NCBI RefSeq assembly: GCF_017309385.1
Contig: NZ_JAFJMJ010000001.1
Span: 682,001 to 746,000, forward strand
DNA length: 64,000 nucleotides
Direction of reading: 5' to 3'
Source: Amycolatopsis sp. 195334CR
GTDB lineage: Bacteria > Actinomycetota > Actinomycetes > Mycobacteriales > Pseudonocardiaceae
How positions within the stretch are numbered: the stretch's first letter is position 1; every line of letters starts with the position of its first letter. The position numbers and the translations under genes were made by a program. Of this stretch, positions 57,509 through 64,000 are shown in pieces. The notes below the pieces were generated by a model that worked only from the letters and a program-made list of their open reading frames with translations, had not been told where the DNA came from and did not search any database.

Positions 57509-58378
57509 TCAAACCGTGAAGCTGGTGACCACGGCCAGGTGGTCCGACGGCCAGCCATCGCCACCGCCGAAGGTGCGGGAGCTGGTCGGCTTGATCGAGC
57601 CACCGCGGTAGAAGACGTAGTCGATCCGGTCCTGCGGTTCCGGCCTGCCCTCGTTGTCCTTGACCACCGGCGACCAGGTGTTGCCCGGTTCGGCCACCGG
57701 GTTCGGCCGCACCTGGCGGAACGAATCGGTGAAACCGGCGTTCGTGAACGCCCTGGTGGTCGGCCAGTCCACCGCGTACCCGCAGTGCGAGGCCGCCGCG
57801 GCCGCGGTCCAGTCCTGGTGGGACGGGCTGTTGAGGTCACCGGCGACGATGCCGGGGCTGCTGCCGGTCCACGCGGCGATCTGCTCGGCCTGGCGACGGC
57901 GGTTGGTCTCGTCGGCGAGGATCGTGCTCACGCTGTCCTTGTCGAAGCACGCGTTGTACGGGCCGTACTTCGTGTAGTCCAGGTGGATCGAGTACACCCA
58001 CACCCCGGCGATCTTGGCGGCGATCGCCTGGGCGCCGGTGTCGTTCCACGACTTCCAGTCGGTGTCCTCGATCGGCAGCGCGCTGATCACGTCGATGTCC
58101 CAGCCCGGCTCGGTGTGCTGCCAGCCCAGCGCGTCCGCGATCGCTTCCGTGGCCCCGCCGCCGGTTTCCGACAACGCCACCACGTTCGCGCCCGACGCGC
58201 GGATCCGGTCCACCACCACGCCGATCCCGCCGTGCGAACCCTGGTGCCAGATGTTGAAGCTCATCACGGTGAGGTTGGCCGCGCCGGAGGCGGGGCTCAT
58301 GGACCCCGCGGTACCGAGCACCACGAGCAACAGGAGGGTGAGCAGACTGCCGGACAGGCGCCGCGCGTAAGTGGTCAC
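57509..58378 (-). CDS. secreted endonuclease/exonuclease/phosphatase-family protein
   Basis: A 289-residue exported protein. A signal peptide spans residues 1-33. The EEP fold is shown by VMSFNIWHQG, SETGG (metal-binding glutamate), YSIHLDY, VAGDLNSPSHQDW and the terminal SDHLAVVT with the catalytic Asp-His. Members cleave DNA, phosphoinositides or sphingomyelin; the secreted form here suggests an extracellular phosphodiesterase. GTG at 58378. Confidence 0.88.
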   Translation of the reverse strand: MTTYARRLSGSLLTLLLLVVLGTAGSMSPASGAANLTVMSFNIWHQGSHGGIGVVVDRIRASGANVVALSETGGGATEAIADALGWQHTEPGWDIDVISALPIEDTDWKSWNDTGAQAIAAKIAGVWVYSIHLDYTKYGPYNACFDKDSVSTILADETNRRRQAEQIAAWTGSSPGIVAGDLNSPSHQDWTAAAAASHCGYAVDWPTTRAFTNAGFTDSFRQVRPNPVAEPGNTWSPVVKDNEGRPEPQDRIDYVFYRGGSIKPTSSRTFGGGDGWPSDHLAVVTSFTV

Positions 58379-58429
58379 GACTTCTTGTCGTACCGGCGCA
58401 CCCGGTGAATGTCCACCCTCGTTCGTCGG

Positions 58430-58564
58430 TCAGCCCAGCAGCTCCTCGACCAGGTCGGCGTTCGGCTGCATCGCCCGGGTGATCAGCGCCAGCGCCCTGA
58501 ACGGCGTTGTCGAGGAACAGGCTCATCGCGGCATGGGGTCGTCGGGCCAGTTGTTGTCGGCCAC
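58430..58564 (-). pseudogene. possible broken small-gene pair
   Basis: On the minus strand a 13-codon frame (GTG at 58564, VADNNWPDDPMPR) ends in ATGA, which starts a second frame MSLFLDNAVQ at 58526. After one frame change the second frame reads ALALITRAMQPNADLVEELL and stops at 58430. Both ends look protein-like, but the whole is short and shifted. It may be the relic of an operon displaced by the AfsR-type gene. Confidence 0.35.
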
Positions 58565-58626
58565 GGGCGGGATCACTCCAGGTCGCTGACGCGGGGACAC
58601 CCCGTGGTCATGGCAGGATCGACGAC

Positions 58627-61600
58627 GTGCAGATCGCGATGCTGGGACCGTTCGAGGTGCGCACGGACAACGACAGCTTCGCCGACGTCCCCGGCGCCCG
58701 CTTGCGCGGGTTGCTGATCGCCCTCGCGCTGGAGCCGGGGCAGGTGGTCTCGAAGGCGCGGCTGATCGACTGGATCTGGGGCGAGCGCCCGCCCGCCGAC
58801 GCGGCGAACGCCTTGCAGCGCCTGGTTTCCCGGCTGCGGAAGGTGCTGCCGGATGGCGCGGTCGACGGGCAGCCGAACGGCTACCGGCTGGTGGTGGCGC
58901 CCGACGACGTGGACGCCGTGCGGTTCGAGCGCCTGCTCGGCCAGGCCCGCGACAGCGGGGATCCGCGCCTGCTGCGCGAAGCGCTCGACCTGTGGCGCGG
59001 CGCGGCCATGCAGGACGTCGGCCTCCAGGACAGCGAAGCGTTCGAGGCCGCGGTCGTCCGGCTCGACGGGTTGCGCCTGAGCGCCCTGGAGGACCGGTTC
59101 GACGCGGAAATCGACCGCGGGCGCGGCGCGGAGCTGGTCACCGAGCTGACCGACCTGGTGGCCGCGAACCCGGTCCGCGAACGGCTCGTCGCCGCGCTGA
59201 TGCGCGCGCTGGTCGCGACCGGGCGCGACACCGAAGCGCTGCTCGTCTACCAGCGCACGCGGGAAGCTCTGGCCGACACGCTCGGCGTCGACCCCTCACC
59301 GGAACTGGCCGCGGTGCACGTCGCGCTGCTCCGTGGTGAGCTGGGCCGCCGGGAGGAGACCCGGAGGACCAACCTGCGCGCCGAGCTGACCTCCTTCGTC
59401 GGCAAGGAGCCCGACGTCGCCAGGGTCCGCGAGCTCGTCACCGAGCACCGGCTCACCACCCTGATCGGCCCCGGCGGCTCGGGAAAGACCAGGCTGGCCA
59501 CGGAAACCGCGCGCACCATGCTCGACGACCTGCCGGACGGCGCCTGGCTGGTGGAACTCGCGGCGATCGGCGCGGACGGTGACGTGGCACAGGCGACGCT
59601 CGCCGGGTTCGGCCTCCGCGACGCCCTGCACGGCGACGCCCCGGCCATGGAGCCGACCGACCGGCTCATCGCCGCCATCCGCGACCGCGAAGCCCTGCTG
59701 GTGCTGGACAACTGCGAGCACGTGATCGAGGCCGCGGCCACGCTCGCCCACCGGCTGCTCGGCGAGTGCCGGCGGCTGCGGATCCTGGCAACGAGCCGGG
59801 AACCGCTCAACATCACCGGTGAAGCGTTGTGGCAGGTCGTGCCGCTGGCCCTGCCGGACCGGCACGCGAGCCCCGAGGAGATCGAGTCCTCGCCCGCGGT
59901 CCGGCTCCTGCGGGACCGGGCGGGCGCGGTGCGCAAGGACCTCGGGACCGACGCCGGGACGCTGGCCACGATGGTCCGCGTCTGCCGGGCGCTGGACGGC
60001 ATGCCGCTGGCGATCGAGCTGGCCGCGGCCCGGTTGCGCACGATGTCCATCGAGCAGCTCGCCACCCGCCTCGACGACCGGTTCCGCCTGCTCACCGGCG
60101 GCAGCCGGACCGCCCTGCCGCGCCACCGGACGCTGCGGGCGATGGTCGACTGGAGCTGGGAACTGCTGACCGACGCCGAGCGGTCGGTCCTGTGCCGCCT
60201 CTCGGTGTTCGCGGGCGGGGCGAGCCTGGAAGCAGCCGAACGGGTCTGCGACGACGAGGACGTGCTCGACCTGCTCACCGCGCTGACCGAGAAGTCGTTG
60301 CTGGTGGCCGAAGGCGACAGCGCCCCGCGCTACCGGATGCTCGGCACGATCAAGGAGTACGCCGCGGACCGCCTCGCGGAAGCGGGCCAAACCGAGCTGG
60401 CGCGGCAAGCGCACCTCGCGTACTTCACCGAACTCGCCGAGACGGCGGATCCGCTGCTTCGCCGCGCCGAGCAGATGACCTGGCTCGCCACGCTCGACGC
60501 CGAGCACGACAACCTCGGTTCCGCGATGCGCGGAGCGCTCGCGGCGGGCGACGCGCAGGCGGCGATGCGACTGGCCGGGGCCGCCGGCTGGTACTGGTGG
60601 CTCGGCGGGCACAAGGCCGAGGGCATCGAACTGATCCTCGCCGCCACCAGGCTGGACGGCGAGGTCGACGAGGAGATCCGGGCCTGGGTGTACGGGCTCG
60701 TGGTGATGTTCGCCAGTTCCGGCCGCAGCGACGAGCACAGCGCGGCGGAGTGGATCAACCGGGCGTACGAGTCGAGCGAGCGCACCGGATTCCGGAACCC
60801 GCTGCTGGCGCTGGTCGTGCCGCTGGAGGGCATGCTGCGCGGGCAGGACGTCCTGCCCGCCTGGGAAACGTTGCTGGACAACGAGGATCCGTGGGTGCGG
60901 GCGCTGGGCAGGCTGCAGCTCGGCAAGATGCGGATCATCTTCGGGCACGGCGGCGAGGAGGCCGAGGTGGCCGACGCCTACCTGGAGGGCGCGCTGGCCG
61001 AGTTCCGCGCGCTCGGCGAGCGGTACGGGCTCTCCTTCGCCCTGACCGAACTGGCCGACCGCATCGCCACCCGGGGCGAGTTCGCCGCCGCGTGCGAGTA
61101 CTACGAGCAGGCCGTCGAGGTGCTGTCCGAGGTCGGCGCGGTCGAGGACGTGATCCGGATCCGGGCCGGGCAGGCCCGGCTGCACTGGCTGCTCGGGGAC
61201 CGGCGGGCGGCCTCCGCGACCATCGCCGAGACCGAGCGCCTGGCGGCACGGGTCACCTGGCCGGACGCGCTGGCGGAGCTGGCACTGGCGAAGACGGACC
61301 TGGCCCGCTGGAGCGGTGATCCCGACGAAGCCCGCCGCCAGCTCGGGATCGCCACCGACCTGCTGGGCGACAAGGTGGCGAACCTCCGGGTGGTGACCCA
61401 CGACGTGCTGGGCTACCTCGCCGAAGACCTCGACGAGGCCCGCCAGCACCACGGCACGGCCTACCGGGCGGCGGCCGAATCGACGTACGCGCCCGCGATC
61501 GCGATGTCGCTGGTCGGGGTCGCGGACGTGGCGTTGCGCCAGGAGCAGTACGAGCAGGCGGCCCGGCTGCTCGCGGCGAGCGCCGCCGTGCGCGGGCTGC

Positions 61601-61740
61601 CGGACCGGTCCCACCCGGACCTGAACCGGATCGAGGAGGCCGTGCGAAGCCGCCTCGGCGAACCGGCGTTCGCGGAGGCGGCTCGGGAAGGCGCGGAGAC
61701 GGACGTGGCGGAGCTGGTTTCGGTCACGCTCGCTTCTTGA
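58627..61740 (+). CDS. large AfsR/SARP-type regulator (BTAD, ATPase, TPR-like)
   Basis: A 1037-residue regulator. A winged-helix DNA-binding domain (1-90: QIAMLGPFEVRTDNDSFADV, WIWGERPPADAANALQRLVS) is followed by a BTAD domain (95-240). An AAA/NB-ARC-type ATPase has P-loop GPGGSGKT at 281-288, LLVLDNCEHV as Walker B and a helical half. TPR-like helices occupy 620-1037. The DNA-binding domain lacks an extra HTH, unlike the regulator at 7949. Such proteins activate secondary metabolism on ATP binding; the adjacent ABC exporter and P450 are possible targets. GTG at 58627; the frame is open to 58507. Confidence 0.9.
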   Translation: MQIAMLGPFEVRTDNDSFADVPGARLRGLLIALALEPGQVVSKARLIDWIWGERPPADAANALQRLVSRLRKVLPDGAVDGQPNGYRLVVAPDDVDAVRFERLLGQARDSGDPRLLREALDLWRGAAMQDVGLQDSEAFEAAVVRLDGLRLSALEDRFDAEIDRGRGAELVTELTDLVAANPVRERLVAALMRALVATGRDTEALLVYQRTREALADTLGVDPSPELAAVHVALLRGELGRREETRRTNLRAELTSFVGKEPDVARVRELVTEHRLTTLIGPGGSGKTRLATETARTMLDDLPDGAWLVELAAIGADGDVAQATLAGFGLRDALHGDAPAMEPTDRLIAAIRDREALLVLDNCEHVIEAAATLAHRLLGECRRLRILATSREPLNITGEALWQVVPLALPDRHASPEEIESSPAVRLLRDRAGAVRKDLGTDAGTLATMVRVCRALDGMPLAIELAAARLRTMSIEQLATRLDDRFRLLTGGSRTALPRHRTLRAMVDWSWELLTDAERSVLCRLSVFAGGASLEAAERVCDDEDVLDLLTALTEKSLLVAEGDSAPRYRMLGTIKEYAADRLAEAGQTELARQAHLAYFTELAETADPLLRRAEQMTWLATLDAEHDNLGSAMRGALAAGDAQAAMRLAGAAGWYWWLGGHKAEGIELILAATRLDGEVDEEIRAWVYGLVVMFASSGRSDEHSAAEWINRAYESSERTGFRNPLLALVVPLEGMLRGQDVLPAWETLLDNEDPWVRALGRLQLGKMRIIFGHGGEEAEVADAYLEGALAEFRALGERYGLSFALTELADRIATRGEFAAACEYYEQAVEVLSEVGAVEDVIRIRAGQARLHWLLGDRRAASATIAETERLAARVTWPDALAELALAKTDLARWSGDPDEARRQLGIATDLLGDKVANLRVVTHDVLGYLAEDLDEARQHHGTAYRAAAESTYAPAIAMSLVGVADVALRQEQYEQAARLLAASAAVRGLPDRSHPDLNRIEEAVRSRLGEPAFAEAAREGAETDVAELVSVTLAS

Positions 61741-62473
61741 ACGAGGCGCTCGCCCACAGGTAACCGACCACGGCGATGCCGACGCACCAGCCGATCGCGA
61801 TCAGCGCGGTGCCGACCTCCGGCGTGCCGGTGAGCAGGCCGCGCAGGGTTTCGATGATCGGGGTGAACGGCTGGTACTCGGCGAACTCGCGGATGCCCGG
61901 CCCCATCTTCTCCGCCGGTGCGATCGCGCTGCTGAAGAACGGCAGCATGACCAGCGGGATGGTGGCCAGTCCCGCGGTTTCCGGTGACTTCGCCGCCAGT
62001 CCCATCGCGACGGTGAGCCAGCCCGCCGCGAAGCCGAGCAGCACCACCAGTCCGATGACGCCGAGCCAGCCGAGGACACCCGCCGACGCGTCGAAGCCGA
62101 GCAGGAAGGCCACGCCGACGATGGCCGCGATGGCGATCAGGTTGGTCAGCAGGCTGGCCACCACGTGCCCGCTGAGCACCGCGCCGCGGGAAACGTCCAT
62201 CACCTTGAACCGGTTGATGATGCCCTTGGTCATGTCGGAGTTCACCGAGGTCGCGGTGGCGCCGAGGCCGTAGCAGACGGCCAGCAGCATCAGCCCTGGC
62301 GTCGCGTAGTCCACGTAGTCGACGCCGACGCTGAACGCGTCCCCGAGCATGTAGACGAACATCAGCATCACCACCACCGGCATCAGCACGGCGTTGAACA
62401 CCGAGGTCGGGTTGCGGGTGGTGTGCTTGAAGTTGCGCCGGAGCATGACGAGCGCGGGCGATTTGGTGCTCAT
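61724..62473 (-). CDS. ABC-2 type permease (DrrB-like)
   Basis: A 249-residue permease with six helices. It begins SPALVMLRRNFKHTTRNPTS and contains YATPGLMLLAVCYGLGATAT and the C-terminal YQPFTPIIETLRGLL pattern of DrrB-type drug exporters. ATG at 62473 overlaps the ATPase stop as ATGA. Its 3' end overlaps that of the facing AfsR-type gene by 17 bases. Confidence 0.92.
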   Translation of the reverse strand: MSTKSPALVMLRRNFKHTTRNPTSVFNAVLMPVVVMLMFVYMLGDAFSVGVDYVDYATPGLMLLAVCYGLGATATSVNSDMTKGIINRFKVMDVSRGAVLSGHVVASLLTNLIAIAAIVGVAFLLGFDASAGVLGWLGVIGLVVLLGFAAGWLTVAMGLAAKSPETAGLATIPLVMLPFFSSAIAPAEKMGPGIREFAEYQPFTPIIETLRGLLTGTPEVGTALIAIGWCVGIAVVGYLWASASFKKRA

Positions 62474-63399
62474 TTCGCGGAAACCTCCGTGGTGTGGCCG
62501 GTGAGGGCGAGGAAGACGTCGTCGAGATCGGGGGTGTGCACGGAGAACTCGGCGGCCGCGAGCGCGTACTCGTCGAGCCGGTCGAGCACGTTCCGCAGGG
62601 ACTTCGTGCCGCCGTCGCTGGGCACCCGCAGGGCCAGCGCGTCGTCGTCGCGGGTGGCGTCGGGGAAGATCCGCGCGCCGGCGTCGAGCTGGGCGGCGGT
62701 GGTGAAGCGGAGCCGGACGTGCGTGCCGGGGAGCTGCCGCTTGAGTTCGTCCGGCGTGCCCTGGGCGACGAGCCGGCCCTGGTCGAGCACCGCGATCCGG
62801 TCGGCGAGCTGGTCGGCCTCTTCGAGGTACTGCGTGGTGAGGAAGATCGTCACCCCGTCGGCCACCAGCTCGCGGACGATCTCCCACATGGTGCGGCGGC
62901 TGCGCGGGTCCAGCCCGGTCGTCGGCTCGTCCAGGAAGATGATCCGCGGGCTGCCGACCAGCGTCATCGCCAGGTCCAGCTTCCGGCGCATCCCGCCGGA
63001 GTAGCTCGACGCCGGCTTCTTCGCCGCCTCCACCAGGTCGAACCGCTCCAGCAGCTCGGGCACCACCCGGTCCCGTTCGCCCTTGAGGTCCACCATCAGC
63101 TGGAGGTTCTCCTGGCCGGTCAGCAGCTCGTCGACGGCGGCGAACTGACCGGTCACCCCGATCGCCGCGCGCACCGCCCTGGCCCCGGTCACCAGGTCGT
63201 GCCCGGCCACCGTGGCCGTGCCGCCGTCGGCCTTCGCCAACGTGGTCAGCACGTTCACCGTGGTCGTCTTGCCTGCCCCGTTCGGGCCGAGCAGGGAGAA
63301 GACCGTGCCCGCCGGGACGTCCAGGTCGATGCCGCCGAGCACGACCTTGTCCCCGTATGCCTTGCGCAGTCCGGAAACCGCGATCGCCGAAGTTGTCAT
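62470..63399 (-). CDS. ABC transporter ATP-binding protein (DrrA-like)
   Basis: A 309-residue ATPase. Walker A is GPNGAGKTT at 38-46, the signature is SYSGGMRRKLDLA near 132-144, and Walker B is IIFLDEPTTGLDP from 153. The C-terminal extension ends in TPDLDDVFLALTGH, as in daunorubicin-type exporters. With the coupled permease it probably exports a drug or lipid. ATG at 63399; divergent from the P450 gene by 140 bases. Confidence 0.94.
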   Translation of the reverse strand: MTTSAIAVSGLRKAYGDKVVLGGIDLDVPAGTVFSLLGPNGAGKTTTVNVLTTLAKADGGTATVAGHDLVTGARAVRAAIGVTGQFAAVDELLTGQENLQLMVDLKGERDRVVPELLERFDLVEAAKKPASSYSGGMRRKLDLAMTLVGSPRIIFLDEPTTGLDPRSRRTMWEIVRELVADGVTIFLTTQYLEEADQLADRIAVLDQGRLVAQGTPDELKRQLPGTHVRLRFTTAAQLDAGARIFPDATRDDDALALRVPSDGGTKSLRNVLDRLDEYALAAAEFSVHTPDLDDVFLALTGHTTEVSAK

Positions 63400-63539
63400 G
63401 GGACCACCATCGACGGCGGTGCTGACACCCGTCCGCCACCGGCGCTGACACCGCCGGAGGCCGTGTCAGCGCCGTGTCAGCCCGGTGTCCGCGGGCGCGG
63501 TGATCGTGGCTCCAGCACCCCACCACGAGAGGAACCCCG

Positions 63540-64000
63540 ATGACCGACACGGCCGCCATCCCGCACGGTGTCCCGACGGAGCGCGACGCGGGCCCCTTCG
63601 CCCCGGCGAGCGAAATCACGCGGCGGCGCGAAGCCCGCCCGGTCAGCCCGATGGTCTTCCCCGACGGCCACGTGGGCTGGCTGGTCACCGGCTACGACGC
63701 GGCTCGCCGGCTGCTGGCCGACACCCGGTTCAGCTCGCGCCAGGACATCGGCGTGCTCCACGAGCCGTTCGAGATCCCCGGCATGCCCGTGGCCACCGAG
63801 CCGTCGCCGCAGGTGCCCGGCATCTTCATCGCGATGGACCCGCCGGACCACACGCGGCTGCGCCGCAAGCTCACCGGCGCGTTCACCGTCAAGCGGATGA
63901 AGGAACTCGAGGCGCGCATCGAGGAGATCACCGAGCGGCAGCTGGACGAACTGGCCCGGCTGACCCCGCCGGTCGACCTGGTCCGGGAGTTCGCCCTGCC
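63540..64000 (+). CDS. cytochrome P450, N-terminal part (runs off the window)
   Basis: The frame from ATG at 63540 is open to the window end (153 codons). It reads as a bacterial class I P450: GWLVTGYDAARRLLADTRFS (helix B region), then IAMDPPDHTRLRRKLTGAFT, the conserved helix C segment that contacts a haem propionate. The haem-binding cysteine region lies beyond 64000. GAGAGGAA precedes the start by about six bases. The substrate is unknown; position next to a DrrAB-like exporter suggests secondary metabolism or detoxification. Confidence 0.88.
   Translation, partial: MTDTAAIPHGVPTERDAGPFAPASEITRRREARPVSPMVFPDGHVGWLVTGYDAARRLLADTRFSSRQDIGVLHEPFEIPGMPVATEPSPQVPGIFIAMDPPDHTRLRRKLTGAFTVKRMKELEARIEEITERQLDELARLTPPVDLVREFAL

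Noticed and set aside
63540..64000. A biarylitide-type link between the hexapeptides and the P450
   Set aside because: The P450 is 57 kb away, known cross-linked motifs (Tyr-x-His/Trp) are absent, and no evidence connects them.

Overview
The window is chromosomal DNA of a high-GC actinomycete. It has frequent GTG/TTG starts, stop-start overlaps within operons, mycobacterial-type TetR, SARP and LCP families, and a zinc-binding sugar C-methyltransferase. Gene content and style point to the Pseudonocardiaceae, most likely Amycolatopsis or a close relative; this is a judgement from the sequence, not a database result. No phage, transposase or cas genes were seen. About 60 genes and gene remnants are supported.

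Layout. 0-5.8 kb: tandem TetR regulator, long-chain acyl-CoA synthetase, SDR oxidoreductase, MFS exporter. 5.9-6.1 kb: an unusual minus-strand array of three near-identical hexapeptide minigenes. 6.3-10.8 kb: membrane diguanylate cyclase, then a LuxR-type regulator and an XRE-SARP-NB-ARC fusion regulator. 11-19 kb: secreted-type phospholipase A2 fused to a membrane acyltransferase-like domain, LCP cell-wall ligase, small XRE regulator, Baeyer-Villiger-type monooxygenase with divergent TetR, two small proteins whose facing 3' ends are triplicated. 19.1-27.7 kb: a tRNA with a leucine anticodon but class I shape, a scar of two broken genes, a complete amino-deoxysugar cassette (glycosyltransferase, N-methyltransferase, aminotransferase, epimerase, C-methyltransferase, 2,3-dehydratase, ketoreductase), and a truncated aspartyl-tRNA synthetase. 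This looks like an acquired island.

27.7-33.3 kb: ATP-grasp protein divergent from a coupled operon of ABC transporter, membrane protein and two-component system, with three matching palindromes between them. 33.3-44.8 kb: GNAT, frameshifted lipoprotein, F420-type reductase, saccharopine dehydrogenase-like enzyme, GlxA-type regulator, secreted M15-like peptidase, XRE-NBR1-Ig protein, and a GntP permease/CoA-transferase/CoA-lyase/LysR/kinase operon for uptake and CoA-dependent cleavage of an organic acid. 44.8-49.7 kb: TetR, MFS, small secreted protein, methyltransferase, PAS-LuxR, VOC and DGPF proteins.

49.8-53.5 kb: a tightly coupled four-gene cassette (J-domain pseudokinase, VWA protein, adenylosuccinate synthetase paralogue, NrtR-like protein with a dead Nudix box) driven by a probable leaderless promoter containing a palindrome. 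Together with the hexapeptide array it is the best candidate for an undescribed system. 53.6-64 kb: TetR, snapalysin-like protease, DMT exporter with divergent AraC, Imm-5-like protein, secreted endonuclease/phosphatase-family protein, a large AfsR-type regulator, an ABC exporter pair and the start of a cytochrome P450.

Four copies of a GAATGTGGCTTTC inverted repeat occur only between convergent genes and probably act as two-way terminators. A second short palindrome, TCCAC(A/T)GTGGA, recurs at five places, mostly inside genes.
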